From positions 1-64,000 of the forward strand of contig CALGAW010000030.1 of assembly GCA_937959115.1 (NCBI GenBank): a DNA stretch of 64,000 nt. Reading direction: 5' to 3'. Below are positions 24,982 to 34,650 of this stretch, in pieces. This stretch comes from an uncultured Saprospiraceae bacterium. GTDB taxonomy: Bacteria > Bacteroidota > Bacteroidia > Chitinophagales > Saprospiraceae. The notes under the pieces were generated by a model. The model saw nothing but the letters and a program-made list of their open reading frames with translations, was not told the DNA's origin and ran no database searches. The number at the start of each line of letters is the position of its first letter. Position 1 is the first letter of the stretch. The position numbers and the translations under genes are program-made.

Positions 24982-27900
24982 CTAAACAGTAACCTCTACA
25001 TTGTAGTCATATTTCCCTTTATCAGGGTCAATTTTTGACTTTGGTTTAATTCTACGTGTAATTTTAATAAAACTTTCTGTAATATCAAGTTTATTTTGAA
25101 ATCTTACTGGTCTTTCTACTGGAATTGCCTCTTCTTCCCGCTCTTCATCAATGATTGTAATCACATGATCTTCGTCAGGAATAATTACTGCCCACGGTTC
25201 TGCTTGAATAGCATATGGCTTTTGCTTGGCAACTCTCGGATCTCCAGAATCCATAAATTCGTAGAATCCTTCGGCGTTTAAGAAAAAATGCAGAATCGAG
25301 AATTTTGTTACAAACTTTACATAAGGCAATCCTTTCAAGAAGTTTAGGACAACATCTTCGTTTTGACTACCTCCAATGTTTAAGCTGACTTGACTATTAT
25401 ACAACCAAGGACAGATAAAGGTTTTCAAATCCATCTTCATCCGTTGAATAGATTGTCCGTTGTTGCTACCTTCAATAAACTTTACATTACAAATGACCCG
25501 AATGTATTCATAATCTGGATTCCGGACATTTAGTTTTACGAATGGTGAAATTTGTCCACCAACGTATTTGTTAATCGTTTGTAGCGTTTTATAGTTAACC
25601 TTTGGTCTTGTTTCTTCAGTTGAGTCACTCTTTCGAGGAACGACGACTAGGTTGATTTCTCCTTTGTTTATTTCATTCGGGTTACTCAAGTGACTTAAGC
25701 ATTTTACCTGGAAGATGGTATGGAATTTAGCCAATACCAACCGCTCATAATCCCAATGCGTAATTGCTCTACCCTTATGTCTTAACCGCTCGCTTATCCG
25801 TCTGTAGTATTCTTTATCACTTTCTCCAGCAAGCCCTCCAAAAGAAGGAAACGGCTGAATCACTTGTCTGATTTCAGGAATTCGGTTGTTCAAATTATTA
25901 ATAGAGAATCCGCCTAAAGGCTTGCGTAGCCAGTTTTCGTCCCCATCATCTTCCCATTCCGCAATGACTGCTTGGGTTCGAATCTCAACTGCATGAGAAA
26001 GTAACTCAGTATCTCCGTCAATCGATACTCTCAACCAATGCAAATGGTTTGGAAGAATCGTATTTTTCTTATTTATCTCCCGTGGGATCATTAGCTCAAC
26101 GATACCTGTTCGTGTAAATTCATCCGTTGTGTCTTGTAAATGGTATTCTTCACGAAATGGCACCCATTCATTATCCGCTAGGAAGCTCCATTCTACCTCA
26201 GGCATCCGTTTTTTGCTGTATCCACGTGCTTTGTTAGCAGTAAGCTGGAACAGGATAGAAAGCGACTCAGGAGGCTGTAAATCGGCTAGGCCGATATATA
26301 AATAGCCTTCTTCACTATATTGAGGAACCAAACTAAACTTATTTGCTCTTAGTAGCCCTTTAGAGTAAATGACTTGAGTTCCAAATGGATGTAGGTGGAA
26401 GTATTGCTCGTTTTCATCCGTGCCCATGTTTATTTGCGCTGAAGCAGAGTAAGATAAAGTCATCTGATTCACCACTGGTGTATATGGTGGATTTGGAATT
26501 TCGATTTCATCTTCTTCGCCTTCATCCGCTTTTGCCTTTTCTGTTACTGCTTCAGTAAATAGCTTTTGGTATACATGATGTCCAAACACATGGTCTGGTC
26601 CACTCAATTCTATTTTCAGAAACCCAATTTGCGTCTCATTATCAAAATCACCAATTTCAACTAATTCAGGATCGGCAATAAGCTGGAGTTTTCGGATAGT
26701 CGTCTCGTCAACGGTGACATCACTGAGATTTTCACTAGCATCGTCATCACTAGACTGGAAGAGAAGGTACTCAAGACCGTCTTCGTCATCTTTATGCGGA
26801 GAGTACCGACCATCAGACAATGCACTAAGCTGAACAGTAAAGACGTCTTTTAACAGTTCGTCTTCAAGGCCTTCGTATCCTTTGTAATATTCTTCAAAAT
26901 CGGGCAAATTCTGCCATTCAATATCAACTTTGAAGTTATTGATTTCTTTTTTAAATAGTTCTGCATTTCCTACAAGGAGATAGGATCCAACTTGAGGCAA
27001 TGGTCCAAACGGTTGAAACGGTTGTTTTCCATCAAGTTTCCCTATATCGTTATACAATTCAAGCCGCTTAATCCCAGTAACATTTACGTCAATTTCAATT
27101 GATTCGATTTCAAGTTCCTTTAAGAAGGAATATAAATACGGTTCAATGGTGTTGTTAATTTCCAGTTTCAGAACCGGATTTCTAGTAATTAGATTCTCCT
27201 TGATCGTTTCAGGATTGAATGCTACGATTTCAGGACTGAAAGTTGGTACTACAAACTCTAGATATAAGGCATTAAATCTATTATCTGCATCATCTGGAAT
27301 ACTGATTTTAATTGTACTTGAAGCAATCGGAAACCAGCCTTCTTCTCCTGAGGCAAATATACTGATGTTCTTTAGATTTTTTTCTCTATTGAACACTGTA
27401 TTAATTACTTCATTGAAACTAAGCGCTCTGTTCTTGGCGATTTCTCTAACAAGCCGCTCATATATCTTAGAACTATTAGGGTTGAAGTTAAGTTTAAGTG
27501 AGATTTTACGTTCTCCTTCATTCAAAAATAGGATAGGGGAAGTAATCGCAAAGCCTAAGGTGCCAATGCTCATCGTTTTAACGCCTGCTGGGCGATTAGA
27601 TTGCTCTTCCCCGAACATCGGCCACTCAACGTTGTGATCGTCAAATTCAAGCCCCTTTCCGTCTTTAGAGTTGGCTACTTCTGCAGCGTATACATTGGTT
27701 ACGAGCTTATAAGAACTAAGTGTTTCTTGGTATTTACTGATGAACACAGTTTTGAGAGATTCGATCTGTGTTTTATTGACTAGTATGTCACGTGTTGTTT
27801 TATAAATAATATCAAGCCCCAGTTTATTTTTACCAGAAGTCAGTTCGGTTCCTTCCTTGACTAGAAATTCGTTTACGTGCGTAGCGAGGTCAAAGCATAC

Positions 27901-28818
27901 ATGTACTTTATCAGAAACGCTTTCCAGTTTTTTCTGTTGGAGGATGTTTTGATAGTACATGTTTAGATATCGTTCAGAGACATTGTTGATGTCATCTTGC
28001 AGAAATCTGAATAATTTGAGGAAGGTAATCAGCAGGGCCATATCAGGTTGGTGATCTTCTTTTTCTTCTATTGATCGTTCAAAGTATTTTCCAAAATTGA
28101 AAACAACATACCCAAGTACATTATAGAATTCTCTATAGAGGATTCTTAATTTCTTAAGGGAATTATTAATTTTTTCGTTTTTACTGTTTCCAGTGAAGAT
28201 ATCAGCTGCTTCGACCCGCTGAATGCCCCAGATTTTATCAAAATCATGATAGGGTAGACTTAGGTTTATTCCTAGGGATCGGTCTAGGCTAGCGCCTTCA
28301 TCATATGCTCTAAGTTCTTGATACTTTGAGCTTAGTTTAAGTGTGATAATGTTGCTGAGTTCATTTTTCACCTCTTCCTCCAGTAGGTTATTGGAGATGC
28401 TGATCTCACTAACTAGTTTGAACCATCGGTTAAACTGTTTAGCAATGGAGTGGATTTGACCGTATAGTGCTCTAAGATGTTCAGCTTTTTGCTCAGTTTC
28501 GTAAGCATTTAGAATAGAATGAACAATGTGGTTGTGTTGATTTTCAATTTGTTCGAGATCAACACTGACGATATCAGCAAGGATGATACTGATATCCTTA
28601 ACAAAGAACGGTTCCCAGCTCCCACTGATTTCATTTTTGTTATCATAGTGTCTTAGTAATCTAGAGTACTTAGACACAAAAGCCAATAAATTATATAGCT
28701 CGAATTCATGAATTCGAGCATAATTTGGTAATAATTTTTCTGTAAGTCTGCTTTCTTGGCTTGTTCCGTTACCATAAAACGGAATTTGATTATGGTAAAC
28801 ATTAGTTCCTTTAGGCAT
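24982..28818 (-). CDS. Large baseplate J/gp6-like protein (Afp11/Pvc11-like)
   Basis: This 1,278-aa protein has a C-terminal region with baseplate-J features: GLAGESDKEYYRRISERLRHKGRAITHWDYERLV-type pattern (about residues 1,000-1,035), followed by a long beta-rich end. The N-terminal half is helical and then beta-rich. It is the main wedge component, longer than many homologues. It starts 14 bp after the gp25 gene and ends 22 bp before the fibre-like gene. Confidence 0.85.
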   Translation of the reverse strand: MPKGTNVYHNQIPFYGNGTSQESRLTEKLLPNYARIHEFELYNLLAFVSKYSRLLRHYDNKNEISGSWEPFFVKDISIILADIVSVDLEQIENQHNHIVHSILNAYETEQKAEHLRALYGQIHSIAKQFNRWFKLVSEISISNNLLEEEVKNELSNIITLKLSSKYQELRAYDEGASLDRSLGINLSLPYHDFDKIWGIQRVEAADIFTGNSKNEKINNSLKKLRILYREFYNVLGYVVFNFGKYFERSIEEKEDHQPDMALLITFLKLFRFLQDDINNVSERYLNMYYQNILQQKKLESVSDKVHVCFDLATHVNEFLVKEGTELTSGKNKLGLDIIYKTTRDILVNKTQIESLKTVFISKYQETLSSYKLVTNVYAAEVANSKDGKGLEFDDHNVEWPMFGEEQSNRPAGVKTMSIGTLGFAITSPILFLNEGERKISLKLNFNPNSSKIYERLVREIAKNRALSFNEVINTVFNREKNLKNISIFASGEEGWFPIASSTIKISIPDDADNRFNALYLEFVVPTFSPEIVAFNPETIKENLITRNPVLKLEINNTIEPYLYSFLKELEIESIEIDVNVTGIKRLELYNDIGKLDGKQPFQPFGPLPQVGSYLLVGNAELFKKEINNFKVDIEWQNLPDFEEYYKGYEGLEDELLKDVFTVQLSALSDGRYSPHKDDEDGLEYLLFQSSDDDASENLSDVTVDETTIRKLQLIADPELVEIGDFDNETQIGFLKIELSGPDHVFGHHVYQKLFTEAVTEKAKADEGEEDEIEIPNPPYTPVVNQMTLSYSASAQINMGTDENEQYFHLHPFGTQVIYSKGLLRANKFSLVPQYSEEGYLYIGLADLQPPESLSILFQLTANKARGYSKKRMPEVEWSFLADNEWVPFREEYHLQDTTDEFTRTGIVELMIPREINKKNTILPNHLHWLRVSIDGDTELLSHAVEIRTQAVIAEWEDDGDENWLRKPLGGFSINNLNNRIPEIRQVIQPFPSFGGLAGESDKEYYRRISERLRHKGRAITHWDYERLVLAKFHTIFQVKCLSHLSNPNEINKGEINLVVVPRKSDSTEETRPKVNYKTLQTINKYVGGQISPFVKLNVRNPDYEYIRVICNVKFIEGSNNGQSIQRMKMDLKTFICPWLYNSQVSLNIGGSQNEDVVLNFLKGLPYVKFVTKFSILHFFLNAEGFYEFMDSGDPRVAKQKPYAIQAEPWAVIIPDEDHVITIIDEEREEEAIPVERPVRFQNKLDITESFIKITRRIKPKSKIDPDKGKYDYNVEVTV

Positions 28819-28832
28819 TTAGTGTTTTTCTT

Positions 28833-29252
28833 TTATACCTCTACCACATTTGTTCCTTCAACTTTATAGAATGGGAAAACAACATTGTCCCTGATATTCA
28901 CTCTTCTGATCACATAGTGTAATGTAATGTTTATCAATCCGTCTTTCTCTTTATCGGTGTCTACCTGAACATCTTCCAAAGTTACTCTTGACTCATGCAT
29001 CAAAACTGCATCAGTTATAACTTCTTTTATTGAATATCTAGTGGCGTGGTCAATATCTTGAAACATTATTTTTCTTAAATCACAACCATATTCTGGATTT
29101 GTAATTCGTTCTCCAGGATAAGTTGACATTAGAAGTTTTAGACTTTGTCTAATATCTTCTTCATCTGAAACCATTTGTATACTTTTAGACCCAATTTCGA
29201 ACGTTGGGGGAAAACTCCATCCGGTTCCAAGAAATGACTTCAACTCTTTCAT
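28833..29252 (-). CDS. gp25-like baseplate protein (Afp9/Pvc9-like)
   Basis: This 139-aa protein matches the gp25/W family: FLGTGWSFPPTF at the start, then STYPGERITNPEYGCDLRKI, and a C-terminal beta tail. The GERI/NPEYGC region is the core motif by which gp25 joins sheath and wedges. It lies 26 bp downstream of the VgrG-like gene and just before the large baseplate gene, as in other eCIS clusters. Confidence 0.9.
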   Translation of the reverse strand: MKELKSFLGTGWSFPPTFEIGSKSIQMVSDEEDIRQSLKLLMSTYPGERITNPEYGCDLRKIMFQDIDHATRYSIKEVITDAVLMHESRVTLEDVQVDTDKEKDGLINITLHYVIRRVNIRDNVVFPFYKVEGTNVVEV

Positions 29253-29278
29253 TATAGTAGTTTTGACAATTTACTTAA

Positions 29279-31063
29279 TTAATTGATCTTAACAATACCA
29301 CCTTTTACTTCTGTCATACCAGTACCATTTAATTTTGCCATTGCTCCTTTTGCTTCAAACTGAGCATTTGCTTTGACATTTACATTAGTACCTTCTACTT
29401 TCGTGGTTGCTCTTGACTTAGCCTCCAGATTACCAATAGCATCGAGAACAATTTTTCCTTTTGCTTTGATCGTAATATCTTTAGGAGAGTCCAACAATAT
29501 TCCACTAGTGGTTAATTCTACTTTATTATTGTTTTGATCTTTTATCTTGATTGATTTTCCTGCATCACTAATGATAACTGTGTTACCCCCAGGAGTTTCA
29601 ATTGTAATTTCTTTTTTCTTATCCTCAAATTCAATTTTCAGTTTACTATTTGTTACAATCCCTTTGAACGTGTTTGGTTGATCGGGGTCGTAAGCCGCAG
29701 TTCTCTTTTTACTATGAAGAGAGCCTAAGATAATTGGATAGCGAGGATCACTGCCTAGAAAGCCTAGGACTACCTCATCACCAACTTCAGGCATAAAGAA
29801 AATTCCAGCATCTTTAGTCGCATATGGAGAAGAGATTCTAGCCCATACACCATCACCGCTTTCAGCGATTACGGGGATGTCTACAAGGATTCGCATATCT
29901 CCATCTGGATCAGCATGAATCTTTTTGACAACACCATTGTATAGACCTTCAACGCCAGGAATACCACCTGTACTAGATTTGATATCTGATTTAGATTCTG
30001 AAAAACTTTCAGCGTCTACACCGATGCCGACTTCAGTTGTCCATTCACCAGCTCGAATATTGTGTGTGACTTTAGATACGAAGGCATCGCCGTTCATGTT
30101 CTCACCCATTCCGTTCACATTTACAACGGAGTTAGGTAATGCTTGATGGTTGCCTTGAAAGGATATATTACCACGAACTCTAGATAGTCTAGACCGCATT
30201 AACTTGGCATTTGCCCAAGATTTCATGTAATCTTTATCTAGTGGTGCTGTAGTGTGCATTTCGAATGTATCATCAGGAATGGCTTCAGCCATTTTCTTTC
30301 CTGTTAATTTTCCGAAAGGATAATTTATGTTTGATTCATCGGATGTAACTTCTACGATTTTTTGCGTAGTCATATCCCATGCAGAATATTTTACTTGTGA
30401 CAATTGTTTTTTGGAATCCAGTTTCAAGTTTATTTTTTTCATGTCATGGCCATGAGTCAACTTGATTTTGGGATTCTTAAGGTTAGGTTTCTTAACGATA
30501 ACCTTTGCATTTTCTACAACGACAATCTTACCGTTAATTTCCGCTCGAGTAACTATAAAGTCCCAGTCAGAGGAATTGTATTGAACGATTTTCTTGTGTT
30601 TAATATTTGTAGATTCGACATCCTTTTTAATTCCCGAGTAATTTCCAAGAATTTTATTGATGATATCGCTATCGGACATATTTTCGAAGTACTCGTTTTT
30701 TTTCTTTTGAGCGAGTGTTGCCACTTTATCAATACACTCAATTGTCAATTCTGAAGCGTGTGATTCTTTGATCTTAGCTCCATGTGTTACGATAACTCCT
30801 TCAAATATAGTTTCCATTTTTTGATGATAGCCAGCGGCTATACGAATGGGGGTGCCAGGTTCATATCCTTCTTTTTCAGAAATTTCGAATTCCTCTTTAG
30901 AAGGGTCACCATCGATAATTACGATTTTGGCAGTAGGTATTTTGTTTACTTCACGTGTAATTTCTGCAGATAGTAACTCTTTTTCCTCAGACATTTCTTT
31001 ACCATCAATAAAAATGGAATATCCAATTAAGTCACTATCCTTATGTCTGGGGGTTTGAGCCAT
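29279..31063 (-). CDS. VgrG-like spike protein (Afp8/Pvc8-like)
   Basis: This 594-aa protein combines a gp27-like hub (residues 1-350, phage late-control-gene-like) and a gp5-like OB domain (about 370-460, containing GDGVWARISSPYATKDAGIFF and GDEVVLGFLGSDPRYPIILG). A C-terminal beta-helix made of short valine/lysine strands (IVLDAIGNLEAKSR, VNVKANAQFEAKG) follows. It ends in a glycine/valine tail with no extra domain. The usual PAAR tip gene does not follow it. Confidence 0.9.
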   Translation of the reverse strand: MAQTPRHKDSDLIGYSIFIDGKEMSEEKELLSAEITREVNKIPTAKIVIIDGDPSKEEFEISEKEGYEPGTPIRIAAGYHQKMETIFEGVIVTHGAKIKESHASELTIECIDKVATLAQKKKNEYFENMSDSDIINKILGNYSGIKKDVESTNIKHKKIVQYNSSDWDFIVTRAEINGKIVVVENAKVIVKKPNLKNPKIKLTHGHDMKKINLKLDSKKQLSQVKYSAWDMTTQKIVEVTSDESNINYPFGKLTGKKMAEAIPDDTFEMHTTAPLDKDYMKSWANAKLMRSRLSRVRGNISFQGNHQALPNSVVNVNGMGENMNGDAFVSKVTHNIRAGEWTTEVGIGVDAESFSESKSDIKSSTGGIPGVEGLYNGVVKKIHADPDGDMRILVDIPVIAESGDGVWARISSPYATKDAGIFFMPEVGDEVVLGFLGSDPRYPIILGSLHSKKRTAAYDPDQPNTFKGIVTNSKLKIEFEDKKKEITIETPGGNTVIISDAGKSIKIKDQNNNKVELTTSGILLDSPKDITIKAKGKIVLDAIGNLEAKSRATTKVEGTNVNVKANAQFEAKGAMAKLNGTGMTEVKGGIVKIN

Positions 31064-31067
31064 TGTA

Positions 31068-31721
31068 TTACTTTGCTAGAGGTGGAAAATATAGTTTACA
31101 TCCAACTTCAAGGTTTCTGAAGTTTACTAAACCATTTACACGGGCTACTTGCTGGAAATAGTCAATCTCACCGTAAACATCTTTACACATTTGGGGTAAT
31201 GTGTCTCCTATTCTGACTACTTTGACATGTGTCATATCAGGGGACTGTTTAAATGCTTGACTTTCTCTTTTCCCTGGATTAATGTAACCGATAAAGGACA
31301 AAGAAACTTTTGCACGAATAGGTGTTCCGTCTCTTTTAAATAAGGTATATGTTGTAGCAATACTTTTTAACGTACAGTTGAAATTAAATCTACCCCAAGA
31401 TAATTTAGTATAGTTTGGTCGGTGAATTCCACCTTTATAATCATAAATTATATTGTGCAATTCATCTATTCTTGCAGCCACGTTTTCGGTTTTCCCATCG
31501 GTAGCAATTCCTGTACCGTCAAAATATAGATCAAAGGATACTTGATCATCTTCATAGCCGTTAAACTTTGGAGTATTTCCAGCTGTATTTGTACCATTGT
31601 CCTCATTGTTATAAGAAACACCTCGAGTAATTTGTATTTGCTCGGGGTTTATAGAGGTTTCGAATTCCGTACCACCGGAAAAACTACTACTATTACAACC
31701 TATTATTTTTAATTTTGTCAT
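31068..31721 (-). CDS. LysM-containing tube-baseplate connector (Afp7/Pvc7-like)
   Basis: This 217-aa protein has a beta-rich N-terminal domain and a C-terminal LysM-like domain (VVRIGDTLPQMCKDVYG, then VNGLVNFRNLEVGCKLYFPP). This matches Afp7/gp53-like proteins that join tube and hub. It is followed, 4 bp downstream, by the VgrG-like gene. Confidence 0.88.
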   Translation of the reverse strand: MTKLKIIGCNSSSFSGGTEFETSINPEQIQITRGVSYNNEDNGTNTAGNTPKFNGYEDDQVSFDLYFDGTGIATDGKTENVAARIDELHNIIYDYKGGIHRPNYTKLSWGRFNFNCTLKSIATTYTLFKRDGTPIRAKVSLSFIGYINPGKRESQAFKQSPDMTHVKVVRIGDTLPQMCKDVYGEIDYFQQVARVNGLVNFRNLEVGCKLYFPPLAK

Positions 31722-31733
31722 GGTATTCGAAAA

Positions 31734-31907
31734 TTATCTTGACTTTTGATCTTCTAAATATTCTTTCATTCTATCCATACAATCCTCAATTATCTCCTTC
31801 TTCATTTGTCTTGCATCTTTTGATTGAAACAAATTTTTGGACTCCCTCGGGGTAATTTCTTTTTTAACTATTGCTTTTATTACGAGTTCTCTAATTTCAA
31901 TTGCCAT
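31734..31907 (-). CDS. DUF5908-like small protein of the injection system
   Basis: This 57-aa ORF begins MAIEIRELVIKAIV, the typical start of DUF5908 proteins found only in eCIS-type clusters, and ends with a charged helix. Its ATG (31,907-31,905) overlaps the stop of the upstream tube gene by one base, and it ends 12 bp before the Afp7-like gene. Its position between tube and Afp7 is conserved in other Bacteroidota clusters as I recall. Confidence 0.75.
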   Translation of the reverse strand: MAIEIRELVIKAIVKKEITPRESKNLFQSKDARQMKKEIIEDCMDRMKEYLEDQKSR

Positions 31908-32341
31908 TACTCTATCGTAAATGATTGGTAAGCGAATTCAAGTGATTCGATTGCTATTTCGCTTGCTTGGGAGTTTAGATTAGACATACTCCATTTAACT
32001 GGATAGGCATTTACTACATTCCATGAGATAGTTTCATTTCCTAATTCATCAAGTAGATGGATTAGAATTGGTTTTCGAGTAAGACCGCCTTCGAAAGCAT
32101 CTTGTATTGAATAGGTAAACCAATCAACTAAATCATTATCTTTTGCGATATATCCTCTTTTTAATACGAGGTTATTATACTTGACAGCTTTGGGGAGTCT
32201 ATGTTTAAAGGCGTTTTCACCACCTTCGGAAATTTCTTCTATTTCAAGTTCAGCTTCAAGACCTGAAACTTCTTGAAAACTCATTATATCTCCGCCGATA
32301 TCTACTCTGAAATGGAAAGTTGCTTGTGGAATTTTTGACAC
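31907..32341 (-). CDS. Inner tube protein 2 (Afp5/gp19-like)
   Basis: This 144-aa protein belongs to the Hcp/gp19 tube family: FHFRVDIGGDIMSFQEVSGLE at the start and SEIAIESLEFAYQSFTIE at the end. It is one of two related tube proteins. The other is about 70 bp upstream across a hairpin. By analogy with Afp this one probably forms the first ring on the hub, but I cannot prove the assignment. Confidence 0.9.
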   Translation of the reverse strand: MSKIPQATFHFRVDIGGDIMSFQEVSGLEAELEIEEISEGGENAFKHRLPKAVKYNNLVLKRGYIAKDNDLVDWFTYSIQDAFEGGLTRKPILIHLLDELGNETISWNVVNAYPVKWSMSNLNSQASEIAIESLEFAYQSFTIE

Positions 32342-32371
32342 GGAATATAAGTTTTAGGAAAAAGAATAATT

Positions 32372-32396
32372 GGAGGTACTGACTAGCAGTACCTCC
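32372..32396 (-). terminator. Hairpin between the two tube genes (possible attenuator)
   Basis: On the minus-strand transcript GGAGGTACT and AGTACCTCC form a perfect 9-bp stem with a 7-nt loop, followed by AATTATTCTTTTTCC. It lies after the stop of tube gene 1 and before tube gene 2. It could partially terminate transcription so that sheath and main tube are made in excess over baseplate parts. Confidence 0.6.
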
Positions 32397-32414
32397 TTTA
32401 TTTAGATAAGCGTA

Positions 32415-32879
32415 TTATCCTTGTAATGAAAGCTCGATTCCTTCACAGCAAATTGTGAAAGACTCAATAGCGATCTCACTTGTTTGAGAATCAAGTGTAG
32501 GAGAAGTCATTTTGATTGGAATAGCATTAGTAATATTCCAAGCCATAACTGTATCACCTTCTTCATCTAGAAGCTCAACTAAGCAGTCGAATCTAGAATC
32601 TTCAGTCATATAGTAATCTTTCTCGTACATTCTGTTGAAAATCTCAAGCAGACGATCGTCATCTGCGAAAATTGCTTTAGAGAACGTAATCTCAGGCATT
32701 TTAATCAAGCCTAGACGATTAGTTACAGAGAAAATTTCACTATCTCCGTTTCTGTACTCCATTTTTTCCGCTTCACCAGGATGTAATCCTTCTACTTTTG
32801 AACAACTAATTTGTTCTCCGTCGATATCTACTCTGAAGTGGAAAGTCGCTGCAGCCCACTGTCCTTGAAAATCTGACAT
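32415..32879 (-). CDS. Main inner tube protein (Afp1/gp19-like)
   Basis: This 154-aa protein belongs to the same tube family: TFHFRVDIDGEQISCSKVEGL at the start and SEIAIESFTICCEGIELS at the end. It follows the sheath gene and precedes the hairpin, so it is the likely major tube protein that stacks into the conduit. Its cysteines near the end (FTICCEG) are unusual and might matter in assembly. The start is ATG at 32,879. Confidence 0.9.
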   Translation of the reverse strand: MSDFQGQWAAATFHFRVDIDGEQISCSKVEGLHPGEAEKMEYRNGDSEIFSVTNRLGLIKMPEITFSKAIFADDDRLLEIFNRMYEKDYYMTEDSRFDCLVELLDEEGDTVMAWNITNAIPIKMTSPTLDSQTSEIAIESFTICCEGIELSLQG

Positions 32880-32977
32880 AATTATTTAGATTTAAAAGTT
32901 ATTTAATTTATGATAATAAAAATAGGATAACTAAATATATCATCCCAACTGGCATAAAGCCAGATTAAGAAAAACTA

Positions 32978-34582
32978 CTAGTTAGCAGAAGCATCTTCTT
33001 CTCCGCCACCTTCTTCGTCACCTCCTGCAGCAGCTTCTTGTAGTTTCTGCTCGAAGTTAATAACGATGAATTCAGCTGGACGAGAAATAGCTACTCTTAC
33101 AGAAATTCTCATAACACCATCAAGAACGTCTTGAGGAGTCATTGTATTTCCTAAGCCAACATTTACGTCATAAGCTTCGCTTGGAGAAGTTCCTGAAAGA
33201 GAACCTGCTTTCCAAACATTTGTTAAGAAGTTATCAATAGAAGTCTTAACCTTGATCCAAGTTTGAGAATCATTTTGTTCGAAAACAAATGCTTCAACAG
33301 AATTCTTGATTGACTCTTCGATCATATTAACTGTACGTCGTACAGAGATATATCTCCAGTCATCAGAGTTTCCGTCAAGAGTACGTGCACCCCAAACTAA
33401 AACACCTTTACCCATGAATCCACGGATAGCGTTTACTGACTTACCATTTAATGGTACATTAAGATCTTCTTGATCATCACTTGTGATATCAACACAAGGA
33501 GAAACAACTGAAGAAAGACTAACGTTAGCAGGTGCTTTGTGAACACCAACCATATTGTCAACTAAAGAATAAACACCAGCAATTGCTCCAGAAGGAGGAA
33601 GGATGTTCATTTGTCTTCTTGCTTCTTTAAGGACACTTTTGAATGTTGGGCTAATTGCTTTAAGCGTTTGGCTCAAAGTAACCATGTCAACTGAATCATC
33701 CTTAAGTTTTTCGATTTCAGCTTTAACTGCTTCGAATTTCTTTTTCATCTTAGCATCAACAGCTTTGCCCATAGGAGCAGCCGCTGGCTTCTTAGCTTTA
33801 GGATCTAAAGGCTTAGCTTCAGGAGTAGTAGATCCACCTAGGTAGAACTGCTCAGCTTCGTTTACTAATACTTTAATTAATCCATCAATGTTACTGATGT
33901 TTTTGAAAGATACTTCGCTAGTACTTGTGATAGTAGTATTAACCCATGGGTAATAACCAGCGCCAAATGCTAATGAATTTGATCCAATTCCATCACGGAA
34001 TGCAGATACAACATCATTCTTGTCATTTGAACGATCTTTAAAACCATCATGTACATCAAGAATAGCAAATCTGTCGCGCATCTCTACTCCACAGTGCTGA
34101 ATAACATCTTGGTACAATCCATAACACTCTTCTCTGTTAAGAAGAACAGCATCAGGTACTACAACCATTGTAGGCTCTTGGTGACGAAGTAACTGACTTA
34201 GACCTTTTCTTAGCTCAGTTGCTTTAATTTCGTTTCCGTAAGTTCCTGCAGAAGTAATATAGCAAGATCCACCGCCATTAGCGTAAAACAAACGAAGACT
34301 GTTGTACAAGTTGTACTGAGTATCTTTGTTTGGCGTAAGTGTAAATCCTACCTCCTGATTTTCTTTAATCTTGAAAGTTGTTTTGCTTGCTTTTCCAAAC
34401 AATCTGATATACTCAGCTAAAGAGTTAATTCTAACAGTTTGTCCTACTAAGGATACTCTGTCTCTAACTGCTCTTTCTGTGTAACCAATAAATGCTGGTA
34501 CAGCTGTAGGTACTGGCCGTACCGAACTTGAAAAGGCATTTTTCTCCACGAGATAAACACCTGGTGTTGTTAATTTATTCAT
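32978..34582 (-). CDS. Contractile sheath protein (Afp2/3/4-like)
   Basis: This 534-aa protein starts TTPGVYLVEKNAFSSSVRPVPTAVPAFIGYT, a typical sheath N-terminus that forms the strand handshake between subunits. A variable middle (about 240-290) is Pro/Lys/Ala-rich. The conserved C-terminal sheath domain has KGVLVWGARTLDG, then YISVRRTVNMIEESI and a final acidic tail. There is only one sheath gene, whereas Afp has three. It is followed by the main tube gene. Confidence 0.93.
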   Translation of the reverse strand: MNKLTTPGVYLVEKNAFSSSVRPVPTAVPAFIGYTERAVRDRVSLVGQTVRINSLAEYIRLFGKASKTTFKIKENQEVGFTLTPNKDTQYNLYNSLRLFYANGGGSCYITSAGTYGNEIKATELRKGLSQLLRHQEPTMVVVPDAVLLNREECYGLYQDVIQHCGVEMRDRFAILDVHDGFKDRSNDKNDVVSAFRDGIGSNSLAFGAGYYPWVNTTITSTSEVSFKNISNIDGLIKVLVNEAEQFYLGGSTTPEAKPLDPKAKKPAAAPMGKAVDAKMKKKFEAVKAEIEKLKDDSVDMVTLSQTLKAISPTFKSVLKEARRQMNILPPSGAIAGVYSLVDNMVGVHKAPANVSLSSVVSPCVDITSDDQEDLNVPLNGKSVNAIRGFMGKGVLVWGARTLDGNSDDWRYISVRRTVNMIEESIKNSVEAFVFEQNDSQTWIKVKTSIDNFLTNVWKAGSLSGTSPSEAYDVNVGLGNTMTPQDVLDGVMRISVRVAISRPAEFIVINFEQKLQEAAAGGDEEGGGEEDASAN

Positions 34583-34650
34583 AATTTAGAATTAATGATT
34601 AAATATTAAAAAAAAAATTTATGTCTATTCACTACTAAATATACAAATTT

